Source: Ilyomonas sp965199905 (GTDB lineage Bacteria; Bacteroidota; Bacteroidia; Chitinophagales; Chitinophagaceae). Taken from it: DNA of 64,000 bases. The position numbers were made by a program, and so were the translations under genes. The notes beneath the pieces are model-generated. The model ran no database searches and was not told where the DNA came from. It saw only the letters and a list, made by a program, of their open reading frames with translations. Shown piece by piece: positions 1-9,022 of the stretch (position 1 is the first letter of the stretch; each line of letters begins with the position of its first letter). The stretch lies in contig OZ241366.1 in assembly GCA_965199905.1 (NCBI GenBank), forward strand, positions 3,906,001-3,970,000, given 5' to 3'.

Positions 1-5
1 ATTCC

Positions 6-503
6 ATGCTGAAAGAGTTTTTTCAAGATGAAATAAAAGATATTTACTGGGCAGAAAAGAACGTTGTGAAAACGCTGCCTAAGTTTAAGAAAGCAGCTAC
101 CAGTACAGAGTTGCAGGAAGCTTTTGCCAATCATACCGAGCAATCGCAAAAACATGTGGAAAGGCTGGAGCAGGTGTTTAGCCTGCTGGGCAAAAAAGCG
201 CAGGCAAAAAAGTGCGATGCCATGGATGGTATTATTGAAGAAGGCAAAGGTATTATTGAGGAAACAGAGAAAGGTACAGCCACACGTGATGTAGGGTTGA
301 TATTAGCCGCCCAGAAAGTAGAGCATTATGAAATCTCAACTTATGGTGGTCTTCATCAATTGGCAGTAACGTTAGGTTTAGCTGAAGTAGCCGACCTGCT
401 GAAGCAAACGCTGGAAGAAGAAAAACAAACCGATGTATTATTGAGCAACATCGCCAAGAACGGTGTGAACTATGATGCGGCAGGCGAGGAAGAAGACAAA
501 TAA
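6..503 (+). CDS. DUF892 (YciE/YciF-type) ferritin-like protein
   Basis: 165-residue all-helical protein of the DUF892 family, a ferritin-like four-helix fold. The family pattern is visible: an N-terminal D-E-I-x-D-x-Y-x-A-E stretch (residues 8-17), a central helix with NHTEQSQKHVERLE, a QKVEHYEIS helix and a late LEEEKQTDVLL helix; the repeated Glu/His positions are those expected of a di-metal site. Members are stress-associated proteins of unproven activity. No signal peptide is seen, so it is probably cytoplasmic. The ATG lies 6 bases from the window edge, so an upstream in-frame start cannot be excluded, but the N-terminus matches the usual family start. A strong terminator follows 16 bases after the stop. 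Confidence 0.88.
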   Translation: MLKEFFQDEIKDIYWAEKNVVKTLPKFKKAATSTELQEAFANHTEQSQKHVERLEQVFSLLGKKAQAKKCDAMDGIIEEGKGIIEETEKGTATRDVGLILAAQKVEHYEISTYGGLHQLAVTLGLAEVADLLKQTLEEEKQTDVLLSNIAKNGVNYDAAGEEEDK

Positions 504-519
504 ACACGCGATAGAAAAT

Positions 520-556
520 AAAAAGTGCAGGTAATAATTAATTGCCTGCACTTTTT
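520..556 (+). terminator. Rho-independent terminator after the DUF892 gene
   Basis: A 12-bp perfect stem (AAAAAGTGCAGG at 520-531 pairing with 545-556) closes a 13-nt loop and ends in a T-run. It starts 16 bases after the stop codon of the upstream gene. Confidence 0.85.
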
Positions 557-827
557 ATTTGGTGTAATACAGTGCACTTCTCAAATGAATTTTCACAAAA
601 AAACCCATATTATCTGCGAAGCGATAAGCCGTTTATCATCTCCCTTATCTTCTCAGCCCTTTATCACTTTATCCGAAAATAGCGGACTATTCTTTTTGAT
701 TCGGGAAATAACTTATCCGTAAATAACACAGACGATTTTCATATATCATCACTGCCATCTTCAAAGAAATAGCAGATAATACAATGCTCTTCTTTTTATA
801 AATAATAAACACGCAAAGCCTTTATAA
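557..827. other. AT-rich intergenic stretch, no gene seen
   Basis: Between the two facing terminators this stretch has no ORF with recognisable protein character and no strong hairpin. A 65-codon open frame at 525-722 overlaps the terminator and has random-looking composition, so it is not called. Confidence 0.5.
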
Positions 828-853
828 AAAGCCCCACATTTCTGTGAGGCTTT
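828..853 (-). terminator. Terminator of the DUF-repeat lipoprotein gene
   Basis: Inverted repeat AAAGCCCCACA (828-838) with TGTGAGGCTTT (843-853), one mismatch, 4-nt loop. Read on the minus strand it is followed by a T-rich run and lies 20 bases after the stop of the gene ending at 873. Confidence 0.75.
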
Positions 854-872
854 AAGAGAATACCATTTACAA

Positions 873-1721
873 CTATAATTTCGGCGCCTCAGGCGAGCTT
901 CGCAACATTACCGGCCACACACCCGGATGTGGTACGCTTACACCCAACGTTTTTCCACGCGTCATGGCATCAGCACCAAAGTGATATATGGGCCAACCGC
1001 GGTAAGTGAATTGTGTTTTACCAAACACATTAGTGGTGGCAAAGTCAGACGCAGATAGCGCAGACGGAACGCGGCTCACGCTGCTGCCTTCGTAGATAGG
1101 CCAAATCGCATTATTGCTGAAGTCGGGCTGCGTAAACTTATTCACGTTAAAACTGTCCGGCGAAAAAGCATATACAGTTCTTCCCCAATCATCAGTAATG
1201 TAAAGCGTGTTGCCAGCGCCTTCATTAGCTGTGCTATCGTAGCTTTTGCCATCATTACCTACAAGTTGTGTTTGCGCAAGCATAACTGTATAATCGGGCT
1301 TTGCCACAAACCATACACTACCAAGGTTATCACCGTTTATATCACCTGCTTGGGAGTCGCCGGAATAGTAATAAAGCGGCCAGCCTTTGTAGGTATTTTG
1401 CCTGTTGCCATCAGCACGCGTAATAACTGCAAAATCAGTGTCGGTTAATCCATCTGCAAGACGCAGACTATCGGTATAAAAGGCGGGCCAATGCACTGCA
1501 CAATCGCCCGTGCATCCGGAGCTGCCATTTGCATCAATTGCAAAAAAATACAGCGAGCGCCCGGCGCTATCGGTTAATATATTTCCAAGGCCGCCTGTGG
1601 AGGCAAGTTGTACATTATCGACAGGCGTTCCTGGTGGCGGGTTTGGGTTGTCATCGTTTTTAGAACATGATGCAAAGAGTGCCAGCCCGCAAAGAATAAA
1701 AAGACTTGTTTTTGTTTTCAT
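873..1721 (-). CDS. Lipoprotein with secreted repeats of unknown function (PF03640-like)
   Basis: 282-residue predicted lipoprotein. The chosen ATG at 1721 begins MKTKTSLFILCGLALFASC, a classic lipoprotein signal with the acylated cysteine at residue 19; the longer open frame upstream adds 51 residues that would bury the signal and is rejected. The body carries three or four copies of a module with L-x-D-x-x-G-R-x-x-Y-x-F, a GDCAVHWPAF type motif and a YKGWPLYYYSGD ending, which is the pattern of the lipoprotein_15/PF03640 repeat. Its function is not established; some family members accompany redox or electron-transfer proteins, but no such neighbour is present here. It is a single gene with its own terminator. 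Confidence 0.8.
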   Translation of the reverse strand: MKTKTSLFILCGLALFASCSKNDDNPNPPPGTPVDNVQLASTGGLGNILTDSAGRSLYFFAIDANGSSGCTGDCAVHWPAFYTDSLRLADGLTDTDFAVITRADGNRQNTYKGWPLYYYSGDSQAGDINGDNLGSVWFVAKPDYTVMLAQTQLVGNDGKSYDSTANEGAGNTLYITDDWGRTVYAFSPDSFNVNKFTQPDFSNNAIWPIYEGSSVSRVPSALSASDFATTNVFGKTQFTYRGWPIYHFGADAMTRGKTLGVSVPHPGVWPVMLRSSPEAPKL

Positions 1722-2137
1722 GTTGATAGTATTTAACTGGTGTAGCACCGGAATGTGCAACCTTTCCTGTTTGTTGATGCAATACATTAGCTGCCTGCAA
1801 ATGATGTGATTTGCGGTACTGCCTTTGATGCGCAGAAAATATTGTTTTAAAAAATGGATCACAGCTGCCGGCATTGCTGTGATGGCTCACCGCCCGGTGC
1901 GGTAAAATTTGTTTTCTGTAGTATGTATACGGGAAGAAAGTAAAAAGCGTTGCCTCATGGGAAAAAGAGTGGTATCAAGCAGAAAGACCGTCCTTGTTCG
2001 GCCGGTGTTTTTTGATTTTAAAGGAAAGAAATTCAGTAGCTTTTTGCATTGGGTTTTCCTCGGCTTTTGATACCTGATACACCTGCTCAGCCAATAACAG
2101 CCGCCGCTATTGATACACTTTGTATTTAGTGAAACAA
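1722..2137. other. Intergenic region without a supported gene
   Basis: This gap separates two minus-strand genes. A minus-strand open frame (1887-2246) crosses the terminator and the end of the next gene and has no recognisable features, so it is not called. One imperfect hairpin with a T-run (about 1986-2011, plus strand) has no gene upstream of it. Confidence 0.45.
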
Positions 2138-2170
2138 AAAAGAACGTGAGCCGAAACTGCACGTTCTTTT
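2138..2170 (-). terminator. Terminator of the FG-GAP/T9SS gene
   Basis: Perfect 11-bp stem AAAAGAACGTG (2138-2148) with CACGTTCTTTT (2160-2170), 11-nt loop. On the minus strand it follows the stop of the gene ending at 2198 and runs into a T tract. Confidence 0.85.
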
Positions 2171-2197
2171 TAATGTAATTATAAACGGAAAATTTTC

Positions 2198-3769
2198 TTA
2201 CTCTTTGATGATCTTTTTCGAAAATACCAAACCATCTTTCTGCCATACCTGCACTACGTAAATACCACGCGATAATTTTTCGCCTATGGTTATCGTAGCT
2301 CCAGAAGTTTGCTTTGTCAGCAATACTCGTCCCTGCAAGTCACACACTTTAATAAGCGAGCCATTGGGTGTTTGCGCTATGCGCAATGTAACCGCGCTGG
2401 TAAACGGATTTGGTGATGCCTGCATCAATACAGGTGAATGAATAGCAGCAGTGGTATTCGCAATGAAAGCCTCATTATTTTCAACGCCCTCACTTGTTTT
2501 TAAAGCATAAGGCAGCGAAATGCCAGTGCCACATGAACCGGTAACTGTAAGCGTATATTTTCCTTTGCGCGTGGCGCGATAAGAAGAACTTGTTGCACCC
2601 GGAATGTCTACGCCATTCAGCTTCCATTGATACGTGTAAAACTTCGATTGATTGGCGCTGCTCAGTAAGGTGTATGAGAAGTTGCCGGTTTGTTCCGGCT
2701 TTGCATTGATCACTGCAATGGGCGCCGTGGTTGCATAACCTCCGTTAAAGTTGAACACTTCTGCGAAGCCATCTCCGTTAATGTCAGCAAAGCGATACGG
2801 TATTCCATTGTTGAATTGCGGAGCATTGGGAGGGTTCAATTTATACCTGGGATTTTCTTTCGGACCAATGTTTAAGTATTGATTCTGTGTTGTGTATTCG
2901 TTGTCTACATAATCAGGCAATCCATCTTTATTGAAGTCGTAATACACTCTTGTAAAAAATGATTGCGGACTTACCTTGTGCTGCTGGAAATCGGGCTGTG
3001 TTTGGGTTCCAATATTAAAATAGATCTCGCTTCCATAGAAGCCGGCATCTGTGGTATAGCTAAGGTCGAGATCGCCATCATTATCGATATCAGCAATGGT
3101 AAATGTAATACCATAAAATGCATACGCAAAGCGTACAGGATTAGCCGCTTCGTTAGCCACAAACTTAGGCTGCGCGGGCGTTCCCTGGTTTTGATAATAG
3201 TGAATGGTAGTGCCACCAAAGGAATACGACTCGCCGATGAAACAGTCGAAATCACCATCGCCATCCATGTCAGCAAACTGGATGTCGGAGAAAGTATAAA
3301 AGCCATCATCAGTGGTAGCAAAGCCGGTATTGGCATCACGCACATACACCGGTAAATTGTTGGTGCCAACATTGCGAAACAGAACAGGAATAGCGGGAAT
3401 GTACGTTTGATCGCTATAGATTTTTGCATAGCAATCGAGGTCGCCATCAGCATCAATATCAACGAAGTCGAGACCGTAAATTTCTTCGCTGCCTTTCAGC
3501 AGTTTCGTGATGGGATTGGCAGCGTCAGCGTTTTGAAAAGTCTTACACGAAGTTTGGGAAATAGCAGGCAGACCAAGCGCCAGGAAGAGACAGGCAGCCG
3601 CACTGCCTTTGGCAAGCGACGATCCTTGTAAAGACTTTTGAATAAACTGCCGGACTTCTTTAAGCTTACGGCGGCGGTACTGACGTTGTGTAAACAGGCG
3701 ACTGATTTTAAGACCAGCTTTTTTAGAATTTGCATAAGCCGGCGAAAAGGTAAATTTTCTGCGCTTCAT
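2198..3769 (-). CDS. Secreted FG-GAP/VCBS-repeat protein with T9SS sorting domain
   Basis: 523 residues. Several FG-GAP/VCBS calcium-binding repeats of the type FADMDGDGDFDCFIG and IADIDNDGDLDLSY lie in residues about 90-330, predicting a beta-propeller. An Ig/PKD-like segment follows (about 360-420), then a C-terminal type A T9SS sorting domain (about 445-523) starting at a SPNPF motif and ending in SRGIYVVQVWQKDG. It is therefore expected to cross the outer membrane through T9SS and be released or anchored at the surface. An oddity is the roughly 55-residue strongly basic leader before the hydrophobic segment (AAACLFLALGLPAIS); no in-frame ATG lies nearer to that segment. No neighbour suggests a substrate. 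Confidence 0.85.
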   Translation of the reverse strand: MKRRKFTFSPAYANSKKAGLKISRLFTQRQYRRRKLKEVRQFIQKSLQGSSLAKGSAAACLFLALGLPAISQTSCKTFQNADAANPITKLLKGSEEIYGLDFVDIDADGDLDCYAKIYSDQTYIPAIPVLFRNVGTNNLPVYVRDANTGFATTDDGFYTFSDIQFADMDGDGDFDCFIGESYSFGGTTIHYYQNQGTPAQPKFVANEAANPVRFAYAFYGITFTIADIDNDGDLDLSYTTDAGFYGSEIYFNIGTQTQPDFQQHKVSPQSFFTRVYYDFNKDGLPDYVDNEYTTQNQYLNIGPKENPRYKLNPPNAPQFNNGIPYRFADINGDGFAEVFNFNGGYATTAPIAVINAKPEQTGNFSYTLLSSANQSKFYTYQWKLNGVDIPGATSSSYRATRKGKYTLTVTGSCGTGISLPYALKTSEGVENNEAFIANTTAAIHSPVLMQASPNPFTSAVTLRIAQTPNGSLIKVCDLQGRVLLTKQTSGATITIGEKLSRGIYVVQVWQKDGLVFSKKIIKE

Positions 3770-3966
3770 AGTAGTTAGTTTGTAAATGATAGAGGCATCG
3801 AATGTATAATTATTTGGCGATATTCAGATATTGCTTTATGGATTGAAGTTTTTAATTGCGAAACATAAAGAAGCGGAGCATACTTGATTATTGTTGTTTG
3901 AATAAACGTTTGCAGTGAGATTATCCTATGTTGCTTTGCAAATCGCATCTGCCGGTTACAATGTTA

Positions 3967-3974
3967 TAATTTTG
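3967..3974 (+). promoter_or_regulatory. Bacteroidota-type -7 element upstream of the lactonase gene
   Basis: TAATTTTG fits the TAnnTTTG consensus of Bacteroidota sigma factor promoters and lies 19 bases before the ATG at 3993. It lies downstream of the first in-frame ATG (3915), which argues that 3993 is the true start. A TTG -33 element at normal spacing is not evident. Confidence 0.5.
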
Positions 3975-3992
3975 CTTCTTATTCTTATCTCT

Positions 3993-4883
3993 ATGCGCCT
4001 GCCGGTTCTCCTGTTTTTTCTTTTATTATTTTATGGTAAAAAAAGCCACGCGCAAATCATAGCGCCGGGCGCAACATTGACATTGGTAGATAGCAATTTT
4101 GCCTTTGCCGAAGGACCTGCAACCGACAAGTGGGGAAACATATTCTTCACCGATCAGCCAAACGATAATATCTGGAAGTATGATACAAGCGGAACTCTCT
4201 CTTTATACATGCATGGTACAAATCGGGCTAATGGTATGTACTTCGATAAAAAGGGAAATTTAGTAGCCTGTGCAGATGAAAGCGGCGAGCTGATTTCAAT
4301 CTCTCCGTATAAAAAAGTAAGTGTACTTACAAAAGGTTACCAGGAACATGTATTGAATGGTCCTAATGATGTATGGATCAATCGCAGAACGGGTGGCATT
4401 TTTATTACCGATCCTTATTTTCAAAGAGATTACTGGATACGCACACATGCTGACAGCGCTTTGCGCGGTGAATATTTATATTACCTGCCACAAGGCACAC
4501 ATAATTTGATATTAGCAGACAGCAGCGTGAAGAAACCCAATGGCATTGTAGGAACACCGGATGGAAAATACCTGTACGTTGCGGATATGGGTGATTGGAA
4601 AACATACCGGTATTCTATTAACAAAAATGGTTCTTTACACAATAAGAAACTCTTTGCCAATGAAGCATCTGACGGCATGACGATAGACAGTAAAGGCAAT
4701 GTTTATTTTACCAATAATGGGGTAAGTATTTATAACAGCAGTGGAAAGAAGATTGCGCATATTAATGTGCCGGAAAAATGGACAGGCAATATCTGTTTCG
4801 GCGGTAAGAAAAAAGATGTTTTGTTTATCACTGCTTCAAAATCTGTGTATGTCATTCGCACAATGGTTAAGGGCGTGGAATGA
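3993..4883 (+). CDS. SMP-30/gluconolactonase family protein, secreted
   Basis: 296 residues with an N-terminal signal peptide (MRLPVLLFFLLLFYGKKSHA). The rest is a six-bladed propeller of the SMP-30/LRE (SGL) family: FAEGPATDKWGNIFFTDQ near the start (metal-binding Glu), a central NGPNDV motif, and KPNGIVGTPDGKYLYVAD. Relatives hydrolyse sugar lactones with a divalent metal; the exact substrate cannot be read here. The start at 3993 is chosen because it directly precedes the signal peptide and follows a promoter-like TAATTTTG. It is monocistronic, and one copy of the dispersed repeat family follows the gene. Confidence 0.85.
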   Translation: MRLPVLLFFLLLFYGKKSHAQIIAPGATLTLVDSNFAFAEGPATDKWGNIFFTDQPNDNIWKYDTSGTLSLYMHGTNRANGMYFDKKGNLVACADESGELISISPYKKVSVLTKGYQEHVLNGPNDVWINRRTGGIFITDPYFQRDYWIRTHADSALRGEYLYYLPQGTHNLILADSSVKKPNGIVGTPDGKYLYVADMGDWKTYRYSINKNGSLHNKKLFANEASDGMTIDSKGNVYFTNNGVSIYNSSGKKIAHINVPEKWTGNICFGGKKKDVLFITASKSVYVIRTMVKGVE

Positions 4884-4967
4884 TTATTTTTCTTTTATGT
4901 AGGCATAAGCATTTTTAACTATTGAGCCGGTAATAGTTTCGTTCGAAAGTGTATAAACGGTAGCTGT

Positions 4968-5098
4968 TATTCGCTTTGCGAAAGCCTAAACATTGTCCCG
5001 AACCTTTAGGGAAGGATTCTTGCATGTCGAAGCAGCAAGAATTACAACAGCCGATCACAAAAGCGACAGTTGATGGTTACCAAAACTGTATTTTGTTT
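4968..5098 (+). repeat. Dispersed intergenic repeat, copy A
   Basis: First of eight copies in this window. It shows the left block (TATTCGCTTT ... CATTGTCCCGAAC), a core hairpin (ATTCTTGC 5016-5023 with GCAAGAAT 5035-5042) and the right block (AAAAGCGACAGTTGATGG, then a TACCAAAACTGTATTTTG tail). It fills the gap between the convergent lactonase and DUF72 genes. A short open frame at 4976-5209 only reads through the repeat and is not a gene. Confidence 0.85.
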
Positions 5099-5189
5099 AA
5101 GAGGAATCACTTCGTAAAAATTATTGGGTTTTTCAACCTGAATAAAGCCTTTAATGAACGAATATCTTTTACGGATAGTTGCGATTATT

Positions 5190-6083
5190 TTAATCAAATA
5201 ATCCTTTAGTTCCTTCTGCTTTGTTAGGTATGTGTAAAGAGAGATTGCATGCGTTATTGAGTTCAGTAATAAAGTGCGCTGCCAGCAGAGGTGAGGATAA
5301 CTCGATATTCTGATGAACGAAAAAATAAAGTTTCTGTAAGCCTTCTTTCTGCCACTTTTTTATTCGCGTTATCCAATCGTCGAGGCGTTCGGTATCCGTT
5401 TTATGATTGGCTCCCACATAGCGCACAAAAGCAACCGGGCTGGTAAGGCGCATGTGCAGCATATCGCGGCGCCCGGCGGTATCAACAATAATGTTGGCAA
5501 CTCCATTTGCCTGCAGTAACCCGCAGTATTGATTGAGCATTTTTTCATCGGAAAACCATTGCTCATTTCGCACTTCTATGCCAAGCGGGATGCCTTTGGG
5601 AAACTGCTTAACAAACGTTTCGAGCCGGTCAAAATCTTTTGGTTTGAAGTCATCTTTCACCTGGAGAAAAACCATACCCAGCTTATCTTCAAAATTGCTG
5701 ACCGCATTGCAGAAATCTTCCACCGGCTGCTTTACATCGATAAGCCTTTTGTAATGGCTGATGCTATTGGTGAGCTTGGGAAAAAAATGAAAACCGGCGG
5801 GTGTTTTTTCTTTCCACGCAGCTACCTGTTTCCAGTCGGGCAGATTATAAAAAGTGGCGTTCAGCTCAATCGAGTTAAACTGGGTTGAATAGTAAGCCAG
5901 CTCATCCTTTGTGCCGCGCGGATAAAAGCCTTTTAAATCGGTGCGGTTCCATTTGGCGCAGCCAACGGAAGCTTCCATCCCTTTGCCGCCCTTTGCTTTT
6001 GCAAGAACTTCTTTTGTATGCGGGCTATCTTTTGGCAGGGTAAAATCAATATTGCCGGGATGGCTTACTTTCCCAAATTCCAT
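5190..6083 (-). CDS. DUF72 (YecE-like) TIM-barrel protein
   Basis: 297 residues matching the DUF72 family: an N-terminal VGCAKW and FYPRGTKDELAYYSTQFNSIELNATFY motif, PAGFHFFPKLTNSISH, GMVFLQV, LGIEVRNEQWF, and a C-terminal KKLYFFVHQN-like strand (here LQKLYFFVHQN). The fold is a TIM barrel; the biochemical role is unknown. The start at 6083 (MEFGKVSHPG) is preferred over the upstream in-frame start that adds 16 residues. The DUF1345 gene lies 133 bases upstream on the same strand, so the two could be co-transcribed. Confidence 0.88.
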   Translation of the reverse strand: MEFGKVSHPGNIDFTLPKDSPHTKEVLAKAKGGKGMEASVGCAKWNRTDLKGFYPRGTKDELAYYSTQFNSIELNATFYNLPDWKQVAAWKEKTPAGFHFFPKLTNSISHYKRLIDVKQPVEDFCNAVSNFEDKLGMVFLQVKDDFKPKDFDRLETFVKQFPKGIPLGIEVRNEQWFSDEKMLNQYCGLLQANGVANIIVDTAGRRDMLHMRLTSPVAFVRYVGANHKTDTERLDDWITRIKKWQKEGLQKLYFFVHQNIELSSPLLAAHFITELNNACNLSLHIPNKAEGTKGLFD

Positions 6084-6216
6084 ATGTAAAGTGTTTGTAT
6101 TTTCTCTTTCAGTGCAGTCAAAATTAAACATGTGTTTCTTGATTGAATGCGACTATTAACAATCATTGGGTTTTTTGCTTAATCCGCTATCGCCTGAATT
6201 GCTAACTGAAAATCGG

Positions 6217-6906
6217 CTACTTCATTAAACCTGCAATCAGGTTAATAGTGAGCGCTACGGCAAATGTGTTTAGGGCAAAAGAAAGTAAGCCATGCCATAA
6301 CACAGAGCGCCGTATTAATCTTGAACTGATCTCGATATCCGATACCTGGAAAGTACAGCCGATGGTAAAGGAGAAATAAGCAAAATCAATATAATCCGGG
6401 TCTTCGTCGCCGGGAAAGTTAAGCCCTTCGGCATCTTTGGTATTATCGTCGGGGGCGTCGTCGTAATACATGTGTGCATAATGAAAAGTATAAAGTGTAT
6501 GCACCATAAACCAGGCAAGCAAAATGCCCGTGATAGAAACGAAAATGAACATGCCACGACCGCTGTCGTCATCAGAGCCGGAAATCATAAGCAGCAGTAC
6601 AATAACAAAGCTGGCGAGCGACGACAGCAAAACCATAAGGTACACGAAAAGCTTGCTGCCGTCATCTTTGCGGGCTGTCTTTTTTATCTCCTGGATAGGG
6701 CGGGTATATAAAATAATCCACCCGGTAATGAGATAAACAGATGCAAACACAATCCAGATGATCATGGTTTCGACCAACGGGTTCTCGTCTTTCGGAATAA
6801 TCAGGAAAGCTGCTACAGAAAGCGCCACGCTAAGCAGGATGCGCTGCAACGGGTGCATGTGGAGAAGAAAATTATTCTGATGACTTTTTTGACTTGTCAA
6901 GGACAT
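6217..6906 (-). CDS. DUF1345 integral membrane protein
   Basis: 229 residues with about five transmembrane helices and the family signature DYIDFAYFSFTIGCTFQVSD near the C-terminus, typical of DUF1345 inner-membrane proteins of unknown function. The ATG at 6906 gives 16 polar residues before a second Met (MHPLQRILLS); the shorter start is also possible. An acidic loop (residues about 140-160, DDAPDDNTKD) precedes the conserved block. Confidence 0.85.
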   Translation of the reverse strand: MSLTSQKSHQNNFLLHMHPLQRILLSVALSVAAFLIIPKDENPLVETMIIWIVFASVYLITGWIILYTRPIQEIKKTARKDDGSKLFVYLMVLLSSLASFVIVLLLMISGSDDDSGRGMFIFVSITGILLAWFMVHTLYTFHYAHMYYDDAPDDNTKDAEGLNFPGDEDPDYIDFAYFSFTIGCTFQVSDIEISSRLIRRSVLWHGLLSFALNTFAVALTINLIAGLMK

Positions 6907-7075
6907 AGGATATTATATGGAAAATTTAACCGAAGATAACCGCCCTTTTTCAACATGACGAAATATAAATGGCTGAATTGCAGATGCTTTATTTTAATAA
7001 TATGCACTAAGAAGCAACTGGGATAGTGAAAGCAATTGTAAACAAGTTAAAAAATAATCAACACCCTTTACAGGC

Positions 7076-7106
7076 TTGCAATAGAGGCTGTAATGGCTTA
7101 CCTTCG
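7076..7106 (+). promoter_or_regulatory. Probable typA promoter
   Basis: TTG at 7076-7078 and TACCTTCG at 7099-7106 are separated by 20 bases, matching the Bacteroidota TTG / TAnnTTTG arrangement with one T-to-C change. Transcription would begin just before the ATG at 7114, giving almost no leader; this favours 7114 over the in-frame ATG at 7093. Confidence 0.55.
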
Positions 7107-7113
7107 CGGCCTT

Positions 7114-8925
7114 ATGGAAATTCGCAACATTGCAATCATTGCACACGTTGACCACGGCAAGACAACCTTGGTTGACCGCATCTTACATACCACTAAGGTA
7201 TTTCGTGATAACCAGGAAACCGGTGAGCTGATTATGGACAGCAACGACCTGGAGCGCGAACGTGGTATTACAATCTTCAGTAAAAATGCAGCCGTTACCT
7301 ATAAAGGCGTAAAAATCAATGTGATTGATACACCTGGCCACAGTGACTTTGGAGGTGAAGTAGAACGTGTATTAAAAATGGCTGATGGCGTTTTGCTATT
7401 GGTTGATGCTTTTGAAGGACCCATGCCGCAAACACGTTTTGTGCTGCAGAAAGCCCTGCAACTAAACCTGAAACCCATGGTTATCATCAACAAAGTTGAT
7501 AAGCCAAACTGCCGCCCCGATGAAGTGCATGATGCAGTGTTTGAACTCTTCTTTAATCTGGATGCAACCGAAGAGCAGCTTGATTTTCCAACTTTTTATG
7601 GTTCGGGTAAAAATGGCTGGTTCAATGATAGCCTGACGCCAACTGAAGACATTACGCCGTTAATGGACGGTATTTTAAAATATGTTCCCGAACCTAAAGT
7701 AAATGAAGGTCCGCTGCAAATGCAGATTACATCATTGGATTATTCTTCTTTTTTAGGTCGCATTGCCATTGGCAAAGTAGCTCGTGGCGTGATAAAAGAA
7801 AATCAGCCGATTGCCTTAATGCAGGCTGAAGGCGTGATAAAGAAAATGCGTATTAAAGAATTATACGTATTTGAAGGTATGGGCAAGCGCAAAGTAACAG
7901 AAGTAGTTGCCGGCGATTTATGCGCAGTTGTTGGGTTGGAAGATTTCAACATTGGCGATACCATTGCTGACCAGGAAAACCCGGAAGCATTGCCAATCAT
8001 CAGCGTGGATGAGCCAACAATGAGCATGTTATTCAGCATTAACAACTCACCTTTCTTTGGACGCGATGGTAAATTTGTTACCAGCCGCCACCTGCGCGAC
8101 CGCCTGATGAAAGAAACAGAAAAAAACTTAGCCCTGCGTGTAGAAGATACCGACAGTGCTGATAGCTTTTTAGTATACGGACGCGGCATCCTTCACCTTG
8201 GTATATTGGTAGAAACCATGCGTCGCGAAGGGTACGAATTAACGGTTGGTCAGCCGCAGGTACTGGTAAAATATATTGACGGTAAAAAGAGCGAGCCTTA
8301 TGAAAACCTGGTGGTAGATGTTCCTGCTGATTTTAGCGGAAAGGTAATTGACCTGGTTACGCAGCGTAAAGGCGAGCTTCAGATAATGGAAACCAAGGGC
8401 GAAATGCAGCATCTTGAGTTTGAAATTCCATCACGCGGTTTGATCGGGTTGCGTAGTAATATGCTTACCAATACAGCCGGTGAAGCAGTTATGGCGCATC
8501 GCTTTTTAGAATACAAACCCTGGAAAGGTCCGATTCCGGGCCGTAACAATGGAGTATTACTTTCGAAAAACCAGGAAAGAACAACCGGTTATTCGATAGA
8601 TAAATTGCAGGATCGCGGAACTTTCTTTATCGATCCGGGAGAAGAAGTATATACAGGTCAGATTATTGCCGAACACATTAAACCAGGTGATTTAATTGTA
8701 AATGCAACAGAACCTAAAAAGCTGACAAACCACCGCGCCAGCGGTAGCGATGACGCTTCGCGCATTGCTCCTAAAACACTGATGACGCTGGAAGAATGTA
8801 TGGAATATATTCAGGAAGATGAGTGTATAGAAGTGACGCCTAAAAACGTTCGGCTGCGCAAAGTGTTGTTGAACGAAGAAGAAAGAAAGCGCACTCAGAA
8901 AAGTATGAAAACGGAAGCTGTGTAA
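7114..8925 (+). CDS. typA: Ribosome-associated GTPase TypA/BipA
   Basis: 603 residues, the family's usual length. The N-terminal GTPase domain has AHVDHGKTT (G1), RGITI (G2), DTPGHSDF (G3) and NKVD (G4). These are followed by EF-Tu-like domain II, an EF-G-like domain and the TypA-specific C-terminal domain with SRGLIGLRSNMLTNT and KPGDLIVNATEPKKLTNHRASG. TypA binds the 70S ribosome and is needed for growth at low temperature or stress and for ribosome assembly. The start at 7114 (MEIRNIAIIAHV) is the standard family start. It is monocistronic, with its own promoter and terminator. Confidence 0.97.
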   Translation: MEIRNIAIIAHVDHGKTTLVDRILHTTKVFRDNQETGELIMDSNDLERERGITIFSKNAAVTYKGVKINVIDTPGHSDFGGEVERVLKMADGVLLLVDAFEGPMPQTRFVLQKALQLNLKPMVIINKVDKPNCRPDEVHDAVFELFFNLDATEEQLDFPTFYGSGKNGWFNDSLTPTEDITPLMDGILKYVPEPKVNEGPLQMQITSLDYSSFLGRIAIGKVARGVIKENQPIALMQAEGVIKKMRIKELYVFEGMGKRKVTEVVAGDLCAVVGLEDFNIGDTIADQENPEALPIISVDEPTMSMLFSINNSPFFGRDGKFVTSRHLRDRLMKETEKNLALRVEDTDSADSFLVYGRGILHLGILVETMRREGYELTVGQPQVLVKYIDGKKSEPYENLVVDVPADFSGKVIDLVTQRKGELQIMETKGEMQHLEFEIPSRGLIGLRSNMLTNTAGEAVMAHRFLEYKPWKGPIPGRNNGVLLSKNQERTTGYSIDKLQDRGTFFIDPGEEVYTGQIIAEHIKPGDLIVNATEPKKLTNHRASGSDDASRIAPKTLMTLEECMEYIQEDECIEVTPKNVRLRKVLLNEEERKRTQKSMKTEAV

Positions 8926-8949
8926 AGATTTTTTCTTTATCTGGTAATA

Positions 8950-8981
8950 AAAAAAGCATCCGCCGCGGCGGATGCTTTTTT
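8950..8981. terminator. Perfect palindromic terminator after typA
   Basis: A 16-bp perfect arm on each side (8950-8965 with 8966-8981) built around the palindrome CCGCCGCGGCGG, flanked by A6 and T6. It works in either direction but lies 24 bases after typA. Its central 15 bases recur in repeat copy E at 39071-39085. Confidence 0.88.
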
Positions 8982-9022
8982 GTTGGCTGCACTATTGCCG
9001 CAAAAAAGCTGTTCTTTAGCAG

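Noticed and set aside
1887..2246. 119-codon minus-strand open frame
   Set aside because: It overlaps the end of the T9SS gene and its terminator, and has no recognisable family or start context.
4976..5209. 77-codon plus-strand open frame
   Set aside because: It is a read-through of repeat copy A and ends inside the DUF72 gene.
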